From assembly GCA_963815965.1 (NCBI GenBank), contig CAWFIT010000004.1:124001-188000 (forward strand): a stretch of 64,000 nucleotides of DNA. Direction: 5' to 3'. Below are positions 7,657-16,506 of the stretch, piece after piece. The DNA comes from DASVFB01 sp963815965 (GTDB lineage: Bacteria > Actinomycetota > Thermoleophilia > Gaiellales > Gaiellaceae). The position numbers were made by a program, and so were the translations under genes. The notes under the pieces were generated by a model that saw nothing but the letters and a program-made list of their open reading frames with translations, was not told the DNA's origin and made no database searches. Within the stretch, counting starts at the first letter, position 1. The number at the start of each line of letters is the position of its first letter.

Positions 7657-7815
7657 ATGGTCGCGCTGGTGATCCTTGTCGTCATCGGACTCCTCATGCT
7701 TGCGGCGATTCTGCGCCTGCTTTGGCGCGCGGCGCGCGGAGACATCCAGATCGAACCGACATCTCACGGTCGGCAGCTTTTCGGCAGGAGCCAGAAGAAC
7801 GGCGATACAGGCTGA
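7657..7815 (+). CDS. Tiny single-pass membrane protein
   Basis: 52 residues starting at ATG 7657. It opens with an uninterrupted hydrophobic helix (MVALVILVVIGLLMLAAILR), then a positively charged stop-transfer LLWRAARG and a short polar tail. The topology would be N-out, C-in. No family is recognised. The strong hydrophobic-then-basic pattern favours a real gene. Confidence 0.5.
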   Translation: MVALVILVVIGLLMLAAILRLLWRAARGDIQIEPTSHGRQLFGRSQKNGDTG

Positions 7816-7924
7816 AGCGCATAGATCGCCCAGTGGCGCCGGGTGTTTTTAGGGCGTGGTCACAATGGTCACACTCGATGTTCGCGGAGTTGGGTCAACC
7901 TCGGCCGGCCCCGTGCCTGAGAAC

Positions 7925-8644
7925 CTAAGCGCGCTCGGCGACGACGATCAGGCGCGAGTCCTTCGTCACGCCGGGCGCGCGCACGTTCTCGAACCCGGCG
8001 TCCTCCAGCCACGCCCGCAGTTCGGGCACGCTGAACCACCGCACGACGAACTGCGTCTTCCTAGTCCGCCCGTCACGAGCGACGATGCGCTCCGTGACGA
8101 ACCGTGCGTGCTCGACGTCGAGTTCCCACGCGTCTGCCATCACGTTGCCGTCACGCTCGACGAAGTGCTGCGGCAGCGGGTTCAAGAGGATGCGCGTGAT
8201 GTTCTGCGTCTCGAGGATCAGCTTGCCGCCCGGCTTCAGCACGTCGTGAAACTGCTCGAGCACGGCCTTGTTCTGATCGTCCGAGAAGTAGCCGAAGCTC
8301 GTGAACCAGTTGACGAGCGCGTCGAACTTCTCTCGCCAGGGGAGCTGGCGCATGTCGCCCTGGACGTACTCGACCTCGACGCCCCGCTCGGCCGCGTCGG
8401 CGCGTGCGCGCTCGAGGAAGAACTCGCTCGCGTCGATTCCGGTGACGTGAAAGCCGCGCTCCGCAAGTGAGTTGGCGATGCGCCCATGTCCGCAGGGACA
8501 GTCGAGGACGGATGCGCCGGCGGGGAGCTCGAGCAGCTCGAGGATCTTCTCGACGTCCTCCTTCGTGCGCTCGGCGTTGAGGATGCCCTCGTAAAAGTAG
8601 AGGTAGTCCTCGTTGAAGACGCCCTCGAAATCGAACTCGTTCAT
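7925..8644 (-). CDS. Class I SAM-dependent methyltransferase
   Basis: 239 residues with a Rossmann-type methyltransferase core: motif I VLDCPCGHGRIANSLA, acidic post-I VTGIDASEFFL, motif II/III EVEYVQGDMRQLPW and FDALVNWFTSFGYF, then LKPGGKLILET. Related proteins methylate small molecules; the substrate is unknown. Its start overlaps the stop of the upstream GNAT gene (ATGA), so the two form a coupled leftward operon. Confidence 0.9.
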   Translation of the reverse strand: MNEFDFEGVFNEDYLYFYEGILNAERTKEDVEKILELLELPAGASVLDCPCGHGRIANSLAERGFHVTGIDASEFFLERARADAAERGVEVEYVQGDMRQLPWREKFDALVNWFTSFGYFSDDQNKAVLEQFHDVLKPGGKLILETQNITRILLNPLPQHFVERDGNVMADAWELDVEHARFVTERIVARDGRTRKTQFVVRWFSVPELRAWLEDAGFENVRAPGVTKDSRLIVVAERA

Positions 8645-9408
8645 GCGTCACTCTCGCCGAACTCGTCGAGCAGCATGTGGATCTCGCCGACGCGCTCGAA
8701 GCCGAGTCGCTCGAGGATCGGCCGCGACATCGAGCCGCCCTGCGTGATCAGCGCCGGCGTTCCGTTCGCGACCGCTTCCTGCCAGCGCGCGTGGAGCAGC
8801 GCTCTGTACGCGCCACGGCCCCGTGCGTGCGGCGCGGTTGCGCCGCCGTAGAGCAGCAGGCCGTGCTCCGTCGGCGCCGACGTGCCGGCGGCGACCAGTT
8901 CGTCGTCGAGCCACGCCGCGTGCATGACGTTCACCGTGTCTTGCCACGTCTTCGGAAGCAGCGCGCGGGACTCTTCGATCTCCTCCTCGGTCGCCCCGAA
9001 CGCCACCCACTGTACCGCGTTCGCCGCGGCGAACTCGTCGAACGTCTCGACCCGGCGCGCGACGATCCCGGGCGGCGGGGCAGCCGGCTCCGCCGTGAGC
9101 ACGAGCGCGACGGCGTACGGCTCCTTGTCCCAGGTGAGGCCGCGCTCGAGCAGTTGCTCGACGAGATCCGCCGGCTCGGCCGAGCTGCCGACCTCCCACT
9201 GCGTCTTCGTGCGGCCGCGTTCGCGCAGTAGCGAGCGCGTCTCTTCGATGGCGTCGTCAATTTCGTCATGCCGCATGCGCTGGCGCTGCACCGTGTTCCA
9301 GGTCTTGCCCGGCCCCATGCAGAGCGTGTAGCGGTCGGTCTCGATCCGCTCGCTGTTCGGCCCCAGCGGCCCGAACGAGTTCGGGTACTCAGCGATCTCG
9401 CGCAGCAT
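8641..9408 (-). CDS. GNAT family N-acetyltransferase
   Basis: 255 residues. The C-terminal half carries the GNAT signature: VNVMHAAWLDDELVAAGTSAPTEHGLLLYGGATAPHARGRGAYRALL with the acetyl-CoA-binding ARGRGAYRALL (Q/R-x-x-G-x-G/A type) and a late LGFERVGEIHMLL strand. The N-terminal half is divergent and may form a second, non-catalytic GNAT-like domain. The acceptor is unknown. It is the first gene of the pair with the methyltransferase and converges on tRNA-Cys. Confidence 0.85.
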   Translation of the reverse strand: MLREIAEYPNSFGPLGPNSERIETDRYTLCMGPGKTWNTVQRQRMRHDEIDDAIEETRSLLRERGRTKTQWEVGSSAEPADLVEQLLERGLTWDKEPYAVALVLTAEPAAPPPGIVARRVETFDEFAAANAVQWVAFGATEEEIEESRALLPKTWQDTVNVMHAAWLDDELVAAGTSAPTEHGLLLYGGATAPHARGRGAYRALLHARWQEAVANGTPALITQGGSMSRPILERLGFERVGEIHMLLDEFGESDA

Positions 9409-9433
9409 GCGAGGACGCTACCCTGTGGCGCTC

Positions 9434-9504
9434 GGCGCCGTGGCCGAGTGGTTAGGCAGAGGCCTGCAAAGCCTCGTACACCGGTTCGAATCCGGTCGGC
9501 GCCT
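9434..9504 (+). tRNA. tRNA-Cys (GCA)
   Basis: Acceptor GGCGCCG pairs with CGGCGCC; anticodon loop CTGCAAA gives GCA; T-arm CCGGTTCGAATCCGG; discriminator U as expected for tRNA-Cys. CCA is not encoded. The convergent DUF1361 gene ends eight bases downstream. Confidence 0.96.
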
Positions 9505-9512
9505 CTCCTGCG

Positions 9513-10175
9513 CTACTCGCGCTCGAGCTCGAGGTGCGTGCCGACTGCGCTGTACACGATCAGGTATCCGATCGTCAGCGCGGCTGTCAGCGCGAACATC
9601 GCCACGACGAGCCGCGGGTTCCCGAAGGGGTTGTCGATCTCGGTCGCGATCACGTGCGCGATCCTGCGCGGGCGCACGAGTGCATCCCAGCTGTTGAAGC
9701 GCAGGAAGCGACCGAGGTAGACGCCGAAGCTCGCGAGACCGAGCGCGCCGATCACGCCGAGCCACGACCAGAACGGGCTCACGACGCGATCCCAGATCAT
9801 CTGCATGAGGTAAAGCGACGCGAATCCGAGCACCAGCGCCGTCCACGCGAAGGAGGCGAGCATCAGCGCGTCGTACCAGAGCGGTGTCGTCCGCGACTCC
9901 TGCAGGTGGATGAAGTCCGTGAGGAGGTACGGCGCGTTCGGAAAGAACAGCAGCCACAGGACGCCGTACGCAGCCGTCGCGACGTCGTTCCGGCGTCGCG
10001 CGTTCGTGTACGCGGCGAGTGCGAACACGAACGGGACCCACGCCAGCGCGAGGTTCCAGATGAGGAAGCGGTAGAAGTCGTTGCCGGCGTGAGCGTTGCG
10101 TACGAGGACGGTCGCGACGCAGAGCGCCGACGCAGCCAGCAGGGCCGGAATCGTCAGCGCGCGGCGGTTCGTCAA
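9513..10175 (-). CDS. DUF1361 family membrane protein
   Basis: 220 residues with about six to seven transmembrane segments. It contains the DUF1361 core FYRFLIWNLALAWVPFVFAL, LWLLFFPNAPYLLTDFIHL and LGFASLYLMQ. Start is TTG 10175, in the TTGA overlap with the upstream NlpC/P60 stop; longer frames only repeat that gene out of frame. The function of DUF1361 is unknown; it is an inner-membrane protein. The overlap suggests coupled expression with the cell-wall hydrolase. Confidence 0.88.
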   Translation of the reverse strand: MTNRRALTIPALLAASALCVATVLVRNAHAGNDFYRFLIWNLALAWVPFVFALAAYTNARRRNDVATAAYGVLWLLFFPNAPYLLTDFIHLQESRTTPLWYDALMLASFAWTALVLGFASLYLMQMIWDRVVSPFWSWLGVIGALGLASFGVYLGRFLRFNSWDALVRPRRIAHVIATEIDNPFGNPRLVVAMFALTAALTIGYLIVYSAVGTHLELERE

Positions 10176-11134
10176 TACGGCCGAACGCCACCGACGTAGC
10201 TGAACGAGTAGTCGGACTCGTAGAGGCTCGAGATCTTCACGACGTCGCCCGTGTGTGGGGCGTGGATGAATTGGCTGTTGCCGATGTAGATGCCGACGTG
10301 ACCGGGCCCGTTCGGTCCGGGGTGGAAGAAGACGAGGTCGCCCGGCGCGAGATCTTCCGGCGAGAGGATGCGCGTGCCTTCGCTCCATTGCGCGCCGCTG
10401 AAGTGCGTGAGGTGGATGCCGAGTTGCGCGTAGACGTACATCACCAGGCCGGAGCAATCGAACCCGGAGAACGGGCTCGCGCCGCCCCACACGTATCGAA
10501 TGCCGAGAAACCGTTCGGCGATCGCGACGGCTCGTGCGCCCGGCCCGCCGCCCTGGGGCAGCGCCGGCACGCTCAGGAGCGACGGTCCGCCCACCGTCGC
10601 GAGCGGCGCGAGGCCGAACAACAGCCACGACGACCCGCGCCGGGGCTCTCCGGCCGCGCCGGCGCGCGTGACGCCGACGAGGATCTGGCGATCGCCGGTG
10701 ACGACGCGCACGCCGACAAGCCCGAGGTCGGTGCCGAGGCGTCCGGGCAGCGCGGCTTCCTGCAGGAAGACCGCATAGCTGCCGTCGCCGACCTGGAGCA
10801 CGGTGTTCGGCGTTGCCTGCGCGTAGCGGCCAGCGACCTGCAGTCCGTCGACGTGCGCGCCAGTGGTCCCTGATGCGGGCACGTACATGCTTGCGATGCG
10901 AATGCGGCCCCCGAGGATGCTCACGTCTTGCAGCGCGACACCGGAGGCGTCACGCCGTGAAGAACCGATCGTCAGCAGGTAGCCGTAGTCATACGGCGAC
11001 TGGTACGGGCCGTCGCCGACCTTACCGACGAGGACGCCGTGAGCGTTGCGGATCTCGGCGACGGGAGTCGCCGCGTGCGCAGTCGCAGGGAGCACGAAGG
11101 CGACGCCGACGAGGACCAAAGCGAACCGGCGCAC
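10172..11134 (-). CDS. Secreted NlpC/P60 peptidoglycan endopeptidase
   Basis: 320 residues with a Sec signal peptide (VLVGVAFVLPATAHAA), a roughly 170-residue N-terminal domain of unknown fold, and a C-terminal NlpC/P60 domain. Catalytic Cys227 lies in YVWGGASPFSGFDCSG, His279 in GPGHVGIYIG, and the third polar residue is His291 (QFIHAPHTG). The family cleaves D-glutamyl-meso-diaminopimelate or related peptide bonds in the wall. It is translationally coupled to the DUF1361 membrane protein. Confidence 0.93.
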   Translation of the reverse strand: MRRFALVLVGVAFVLPATAHAATPVAEIRNAHGVLVGKVGDGPYQSPYDYGYLLTIGSSRRDASGVALQDVSILGGRIRIASMYVPASGTTGAHVDGLQVAGRYAQATPNTVLQVGDGSYAVFLQEAALPGRLGTDLGLVGVRVVTGDRQILVGVTRAGAAGEPRRGSSWLLFGLAPLATVGGPSLLSVPALPQGGGPGARAVAIAERFLGIRYVWGGASPFSGFDCSGLVMYVYAQLGIHLTHFSGAQWSEGTRILSPEDLAPGDLVFFHPGPNGPGHVGIYIGNSQFIHAPHTGDVVKISSLYESDYSFSYVGGVRPY

Positions 11135-11167
11135 GTCATGAGGATACGACAGCGGGCCGGCGAATCC

Positions 11168-11611
11168 CTACGCGTTGTTGCGAGGCGCGCGCGTGAGGAG
11201 TGCGCGCGCCGTATCGCGCGCGCCCTCGTGCTGTTCGGCGGCCTGCTCCACGAGTCGCCGCAGTACGTCTCTGATGCCGATCATCCCGACGAGGAACTCT
11301 CCCTCGCACACAGGGAGGTGCCGGATCCGCTTCGCCGCCATCAACTCAGCAGCCCCGACGATGTCGTCCTCGGGCGACACCGTCACGGGTCTCCGAGTCA
11401 TCAAGTCCTCGACCGCGACCTCGCCGAACAATGAGCCTTCACCGGCCGCCCTGAGCACGTCGCGCTCGGTGAAGATGCCGACGAGGCGAGGACCGTCGCA
11501 GACGGCCACCGAGCCGATGCCCTCCTCGAGCATGCGCGCGATCGCCTCCTGGACGGATGCCTTCGGTCTCACCGTCACGACCCGGACGGTCATCGCGTCC
11601 CCGACTGCCAT
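11168..11611 (-). CDS. Tandem CBS-domain protein
   Basis: 147 residues from ATG 11611. Two CBS units are visible: DAMTVRVVTVRPKASVQEAIARMLEEGIGSVAV...GIFTERDVLRA and DLMTRRPVTVSPEDDIVGAAELMAAKRIRHLPVCEGEFLVGMIGIRDVL. Such Bateman modules bind adenosine nucleotides and sense energy status; stand-alone copies act as regulatory partners. The longer frame to 11761 adds a segment that looks non-coding. Confidence 0.92.
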   Translation of the reverse strand: MAVGDAMTVRVVTVRPKASVQEAIARMLEEGIGSVAVCDGPRLVGIFTERDVLRAAGEGSLFGEVAVEDLMTRRPVTVSPEDDIVGAAELMAAKRIRHLPVCEGEFLVGMIGIRDVLRRLVEQAAEQHEGARDTARALLTRAPRNNA

Positions 11612-11681
11612 GCCGGAGCGAGCATAAGACACGGGACGCGCTTGCAACAAGCGGTGCAAGCAGAATTCCTCGGTTCGGCAC

Positions 11682-11710
11682 TTGACCGAGTGACAGCGGT
11701 CCGGAATGAT
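11682..11710 (+). promoter_or_regulatory. Candidate promoter of the BNR-protein gene
   Basis: TTGACC (11682-11687), 17-base spacer, AATGAT (11705-11710), about 70 bases before the next start, which has AAAGGGGAG as ribosome site. Prediction only. Confidence 0.35.
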
Positions 11711-11778
11711 CGATCTCTCGATATTTACGGGCGGTCGGCCCGCCTGTTTGGGCGCATTCACTTTGAAAGGGGAGATCT

Positions 11779-14505
11779 ATGAGTAGAAGGGCTTGGGTCG
11801 TCGTCGGCGTCGTGGCCGCCGCGGCTCTCGTTGCGGCGCTCGTCGCCGGGATGGCGGCGTCGTCGCACCGCGACGCGCATACGAACATCGTGCTCGCGAA
11901 GAAGGCCGGGGGCGAAGCAGTCAAGGACCTCGCAGGCGTCGCGAACGAAGGGCCTGAGTCGACCTGGGAGGCCGAGCAGGCTGCAGCGCGCGCCTACCCG
12001 GCCGACGCGATCCCGGCCGCGGCGCAGTCGAACTCGGCTTCGACGTTCAAGGCGCTGAACAACAAGGGCGGCAAGAAGGGCGCGTGGCAGTCGATCGGCC
12101 CGCAGGCGGCCGAGTACCCGGCCGTCCTCGACCAGTTCCTGGCCGGCGGCAAGCCCTACACCGCGTCGGGCCGCGTGACGGCGCTGGCGATCGGCGGCTG
12201 CAAGCCCAACAACAAGTGCTCGCTGTACGTCGGCGCCGCGGGCGGCGGCGTCTGGGTCGGGCAGGCGAACGACGGCGCAGACGGCCACTGGAAGTTCGTG
12301 TCCGGCTCGTTCGGCACGAACGCGATCGGCGCGTTGCTCGTCGATCCCGCCGACCCGAGCGGCAACACCGTGTACGCCGGAACCGGCGAGCCGAACGCAT
12401 CGGCCGACTCCGAGGCCGGCCTCGGCATCTACAAGTCGACCGACGGCGGCGACACGTGGTCGTTCGTGCCCGGCAGCGACACCTTCCGCGACCGCGCGAT
12501 CGGCGCGCTCGCGTTCGACAAGGACCACAACCTGCTCGTCGGCCTGGCGAGCGCAATTCGCGGCATCAGCTCCGTGTCGAGCGGCGGCGCGATCGGCTGC
12601 AACACGCCGACGACGCCTCCGGGCTGCAACGTCCGCGGCCTCTACCGGCAGACGGGTGCAACGTTCACTCGGATCTTCACGAGCGCGGTCGCCGGCGTCG
12701 CGACGCGAGGCGTCACCGACGTCGAGCTCGACCCGTGGAACCCGAGCACGATCTACCTCGCATCGTTCCAGCAGGGCGTGTGGCGCTCGCTGGACAACGG
12801 TGCGACATGGACGCAGATCAAGACCGCGCTGAACGCGGCGCAGAACACCGACCGCGCGCAGTTCTCGCTCGGCAAGCTGCCGGGCGGGTTCACGCGGATG
12901 TACGTCGGAATCGGCAACGCGGGCACGAACGCCGCCCGCTTCTACCGCACCGACGACGCGGCCGGCGCGGCGGTGTTCACCGACATGACGACGCCGCAGA
13001 CCCTCGGCTACTGCACCGGGCAGTGCTGGTACGACAACGTCGTCTACTCGCCTTCGGAAGATCCGAACGTCGTCTACCTCGGCGGCTCGTTCTCCTACGG
13101 CGAGCAGAACGTCATCGACAACGGCCGGGCCGTGGTGATGTCCACGGACGGCGGCGTGACGTTCACCGACATGACTCGCGACAAGGGCGACGACGGCTGG
13201 CTCCATCCGGACCAGCACGCCCTCGTCACGATGCCCGGCAAACCACTGCAGTGGATCGCCGGCGACGACGGCGGCGTCGTGCGGTCGGACGGCAAGTACG
13301 TTGACGGCTCCGGACACTGTGCGGACTACGGCGCAACCGGCGCGGCCCTCGCGTACTGCCAGTCGATCCTCAGCCGCATTCCCAATCAGACCACCGTGCT
13401 GAACAAGGGGCTCGTCACTCTGCAGTTCCAGAGCCTCTCGATCAACCCGAAGGACCCGAAGGGCGGCCTCATGGGCGGCACCCAGGACAACGGCACCTTC
13501 GAGTACACGGGCGGCAGCGGACACAACTGGCCGCAGATCATCTACGGCGACGGCGGACAGTCCGGCTGGAGCGCATCGGACAGCAAGCTCCGCTTCAACA
13601 CGTTCACGGGGCAGGCCAGCGACACGAACTTCCAGAACGGCGACCCGACCAAGTGGGTCATCGCGACCGGTCCGATCGTGGCGAGCGCCGACGGCGCGTA
13701 CTTCTACCCGCCGATCATCGCCGACCCGAACCCCGCAGCCGGCGGGACGATCTTCCAGGGCTCGTTCCACATCTGGAGGACGCAGGACTGGGGCGGCAAC
13801 CAGGCGTTTCTCGAGGCGAACTGCCCCGAGTTCACGACGAGCGCCGCAAATCCGACTTGCGGTGACTTCGCCATCCTCGGCGGGACCACCGCAGGTGCGA
13901 ACACGGCCGGCTCCCTGATCGGCACGGCGTACGGCGCCGACCGGACGGGCGGAGACGTGGCGGCAATCGAGCGTGCGCCGAGCAACACCGGCACGCTCTG
14001 GGCTGCGACCGGCACCGGCCGTCTGTTCATCTCTGACAACGCCGACGCACCGGCCGCGAGCGTGACGTTCACGCGGCTCGACACGTCGGCGGCGAACGAT
14101 CCGAATCGGTTCATCTCGTCGATCTACGTCGACCCGACGAACCCGAACCGCGCGTGGGTCTCCTACTCCGGTTACAACATCAACACGCCGGCGCAGCCGG
14201 GTCACGTGTTCCGGGTCGACCGGATCGGAGGGGTGGCGACGTGGACGGACATCACGTTCGACCTGCAGGACCTGCCGATCACGGATCTCGTCCGTGACGA
14301 CGCCACCGGTGACCTCTACGCCGCGTCGGACTTCGGCGTGATGAGGCTCGCGAACGGAGCGACGTCGTGGACGATGGCAGCAGACGGCATGCCGATGGTC
14401 GAGGTTCCCGGCCTGTCGATCTCTTCCGACGCCCGCATCCTGTACGCGGCGACGCACGGGCTCGGCGCGTGGAAGCTCGAGCTTCCGAAGGTCGAGAAGC
14501 ACTAG
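11779..14505 (+). CDS. Large secreted BNR/sortilin-like beta-propeller protein
   Basis: 908 residues: an N-terminal membrane anchor/signal (WVVVGVVAAAALVAALVAGMA), a 70-residue linker, then beta-propeller repeats. These include Asp-box-like turns such as IYKSTDGGDTWSFV, VWRSLDNGATWTQI and VVMSTDGGVTF, as in BNR/sialidase-like and VPS10/YVTN propellers. WD40/YVTN-like glycosyl-hydrolase annotations are common for such proteins, but no catalytic residues can be assigned. Paired cysteines (GCKPNNKC, CTGQC, CGDF) suggest extracytoplasmic disulfides. It has its own promoter and a strong terminator, so is monocistronic. Confidence 0.85.
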   Translation: MSRRAWVVVGVVAAAALVAALVAGMAASSHRDAHTNIVLAKKAGGEAVKDLAGVANEGPESTWEAEQAAARAYPADAIPAAAQSNSASTFKALNNKGGKKGAWQSIGPQAAEYPAVLDQFLAGGKPYTASGRVTALAIGGCKPNNKCSLYVGAAGGGVWVGQANDGADGHWKFVSGSFGTNAIGALLVDPADPSGNTVYAGTGEPNASADSEAGLGIYKSTDGGDTWSFVPGSDTFRDRAIGALAFDKDHNLLVGLASAIRGISSVSSGGAIGCNTPTTPPGCNVRGLYRQTGATFTRIFTSAVAGVATRGVTDVELDPWNPSTIYLASFQQGVWRSLDNGATWTQIKTALNAAQNTDRAQFSLGKLPGGFTRMYVGIGNAGTNAARFYRTDDAAGAAVFTDMTTPQTLGYCTGQCWYDNVVYSPSEDPNVVYLGGSFSYGEQNVIDNGRAVVMSTDGGVTFTDMTRDKGDDGWLHPDQHALVTMPGKPLQWIAGDDGGVVRSDGKYVDGSGHCADYGATGAALAYCQSILSRIPNQTTVLNKGLVTLQFQSLSINPKDPKGGLMGGTQDNGTFEYTGGSGHNWPQIIYGDGGQSGWSASDSKLRFNTFTGQASDTNFQNGDPTKWVIATGPIVASADGAYFYPPIIADPNPAAGGTIFQGSFHIWRTQDWGGNQAFLEANCPEFTTSAANPTCGDFAILGGTTAGANTAGSLIGTAYGADRTGGDVAAIERAPSNTGTLWAATGTGRLFISDNADAPAASVTFTRLDTSAANDPNRFISSIYVDPTNPNRAWVSYSGYNINTPAQPGHVFRVDRIGGVATWTDITFDLQDLPITDLVRDDATGDLYAASDFGVMRLANGATSWTMAADGMPMVEVPGLSISSDARILYAATHGLGAWKLELPKVEKH

Positions 14506-14525
14506 GTCGCACCCGATCGTGAACG

Positions 14526-14560
14526 GAGAAGGGCCGCCTCCGGGCGGCCCTTCTCATTTC
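14526..14560 (+). terminator. Intrinsic terminator after BNR-protein gene
   Basis: GAGAAGGGCCGCC (14526-14538) pairs perfectly with GGCGGCCCTTCTC (14543-14555), then ATTTC. It may also serve the convergent HMG-CoA reductase gene. Confidence 0.8.
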
Positions 14561-14598
14561 GCTCTAGTTTCGCGGCGCGGCTTGATCTCCCAGCCTGG

Positions 14599-15792
14599 TC
14601 AGCGAAGGCCGCCGCGCTCGTGGTGCGCGCGGAAGAAGTTCTCCGAGCCGGCGCTCGCCATCGCAGCGGAGGCCGAGATCTCGAGCGCGAGCGCCGCGGC
14701 CGCGACGATCTGGGCGAATCGGTAGACCTTTCCCGGTCCGGCGCAGCCGATGAGCTCGAGCCAGTCGTGCGCCGACGGCAGAGTCGTCCCGCCGCCGACC
14801 GTTCCGACCTCGAGCCCGGGGAAGCGGATCGAGCAGTGGAAGCCGCCGTCCACCCGGCGGCCGGTTCCGTGCGCCATCGAGCTCGTCCCGACCATGCCGA
14901 TGTCCTGTCCGGTCGCCGTGAAGACGGCGGCGATCGCGGACGCAGGCGTGAACGCGACGGACTGCATCCCGGACGCGACAGCGCCGTGTGTGCCGGCCCA
15001 CGCGAGCGCCTCGAGATCCTCAGCCGTCGTACGCAGGATGCGCCGGATCGCCTCGTCCGTGAGCGTGCACTCCGCGATCACGGTCTTCCCGTGGCCGGTG
15101 TGGAAGTACTGGTAGGACGGCTTCTTGTCGCCGCCCATGTTCGCCTCGAGGATCGCGCGCTCGGGCTTCACGGGAGCGCGCTCCATGACGTAGCCCATGT
15201 TGAGCAGGTAGCTGTTGCGCGTCATCATGTTCGGCCCGACGGCATCGCCGGTCGTCCACGCCCAGAGCACGTGGCACATCGGCCCGACGACGTGCGTCGT
15301 GACCTCGCGGAGCTTCGCGTGGCGAGAGACGAACGGGTCGTCGGAGCGGGCGATCCAATCGCGCATCGCGTCGAGCTCGTCCTCGAGCCAGCCTGCGAGC
15401 CGGATCGCCTCCGCGGCCGACGCGCAGACGAAGCAGCTCGCCCGCGTGATCCGATCGTGCAGGACGTGCGTCGTGATCGTTCCCGCGGCCTTCGCGCCGC
15501 GCGTCATCGACACGGTCAGGCCGCCCTCGGTGTGCGCGAGCGGGACGTGGATCGTCTCTGTCGAGCGTCCCGTCTCGAGGACGGCGCCTGCGTCGTCGAG
15601 CTCGTACTCCCCGAGGTCGATCCCGATCGGCGCGACCGAAACCGGGATGACGGCGACGCCCGTGACCGTCTCCGCGGCGCCGGCGAACTGCTCCAGGTCG
15701 ATCGACGTGACGAGCCCGTCGAGCGCCAGCGCCTCCTGCCGCGCGCGAATCGACGCGGGATCGTTCTTGCGCGGGAAGCGCTTGAGTTCCAT
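14599..15792 (-). CDS. Hydroxymethylglutaryl-CoA reductase
   Basis: 397 residues with the full HMG-CoA reductase signature set: Glu89 in EGGLTVSMTRGAKAAG, GDAVGPNMMT, catalytic Lys in GGDKKPS (223/224), Asp297 in ATGQDIG, GTVGGGTTLP, and a C-terminal His (RAHHERGG, about 390). The enzyme reduces HMG-CoA to mevalonate, the committed step of the mevalonate isoprenoid route. No other mevalonate gene is nearby. Most actinobacteria use the MEP route, so the presence is noteworthy. The gene is probably first in its own leftward transcript. Confidence 0.92.
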   Translation of the reverse strand: MELKRFPRKNDPASIRARQEALALDGLVTSIDLEQFAGAAETVTGVAVIPVSVAPIGIDLGEYELDDAGAVLETGRSTETIHVPLAHTEGGLTVSMTRGAKAAGTITTHVLHDRITRASCFVCASAAEAIRLAGWLEDELDAMRDWIARSDDPFVSRHAKLREVTTHVVGPMCHVLWAWTTGDAVGPNMMTRNSYLLNMGYVMERAPVKPERAILEANMGGDKKPSYQYFHTGHGKTVIAECTLTDEAIRRILRTTAEDLEALAWAGTHGAVASGMQSVAFTPASAIAAVFTATGQDIGMVGTSSMAHGTGRRVDGGFHCSIRFPGLEVGTVGGGTTLPSAHDWLELIGCAGPGKVYRFAQIVAAAALALEISASAAMASAGSENFFRAHHERGGLR

Positions 15793-15801
15793 GCGGGGAG
15801 C

Positions 15802-16506
15802 TTAGTGCGGAGTCATGCCGACGAAGATCGCCCAGCCGAGTTGGTCGCGCCTGTACGTCAGGTGATCGCGCCGACGACGCTCGTGTTGGGCACGGATGTC
15901 GTCCGCAGCGGTCTGCGTCGCCAGCCACTCCTCCAGCGCACGCCAGTGCAGGCTCTCGTAGCGGTCCCAGTCGTCCTCCGAGGTGGCGATGATTCCCGTA
16001 AGGGCGACGCCTGTCGCCGTGAAGCGGTCAGCCGTGGCTGCCAGGTCCACGTAACCGTCGTCGTCGCGTGACGGTGCTTTCCAATACGGCTCGCCGATCG
16101 CGACGAAGCCGCCTGGTCTCACCGCGGGAACGAGCCGCGCAGCGGCGTCGCCGATGTTCCCCCAGACGAACGCGGCGCCGAGGCAGAGCGCCACGTCCCA
16201 CGCCTCCGGCTCGAGCGGATAGTCCCGCGCGTCGCCCAGGTGGATCTCGACGAGCGCCTGCAGGCCTTGCTCTTCGATCCGGGCGCGGGCGTCGGCCGCG
16301 AACTCCGGTCGCAGCTCTAGACCGGTGATGCTGCAGCCGAACGTCGAAGCGAGGATTGCGGCCGGCCCTGCCTTGCCGCACGCGACGTCGAGCACGCGCG
16401 CGCCGGGGCCGAGTCGTACGTATTCGCCGAGTAGGAGGATCTTCTCGGCGCTCGTGGGGTTCTGGATGACGTGGTCGCGCTCCGCGACCTCGTACGACCA
16501 GTCCAC
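15802..16506 (-). CDS. Class I SAM-dependent methyltransferase
   Basis: 234 residues from GTG 16506, directly after the GNAT stop with no gap. Motif I is RVLDVACGKAGPAAILA, followed by ITGLELRPEFAADAR, EIHLGDARDYPLEPEAWDVALCLGAAFVWG and LVPAVRPGGFVAIGEPYW. The architecture fits small-molecule methyltransferases of the UbiE/MerR-adjacent type; the substrate is unknown. It is the last gene of a three-gene leftward operon (ferritin-like, GNAT, methyltransferase). Confidence 0.9.
   Translation of the reverse strand: MDWSYEVAERDHVIQNPTSAEKILLLGEYVRLGPGARVLDVACGKAGPAAILASTFGCSITGLELRPEFAADARARIEEQGLQALVEIHLGDARDYPLEPEAWDVALCLGAAFVWGNIGDAAARLVPAVRPGGFVAIGEPYWKAPSRDDDGYVDLAATADRFTATGVALTGIIATSEDDWDRYESLHWRALEEWLATQTAADDIRAQHERRRRDHLTYRRDQLGWAIFVGMTPH

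Noticed and set aside
11758..14502. 914-residue open frame on the minus strand
   Set aside because: It mirrors the BNR-protein gene almost exactly; Arg/Val/Asp-rich composition typical of antisense shadow in GC-rich DNA, and the plus-strand gene has signal, repeats, ribosome site and terminator.
14620..16071. 483-residue plus-strand frame over HMG-CoA reductase
   Set aside because: Antisense shadow with no motif; the minus-strand enzyme has all catalytic residues.
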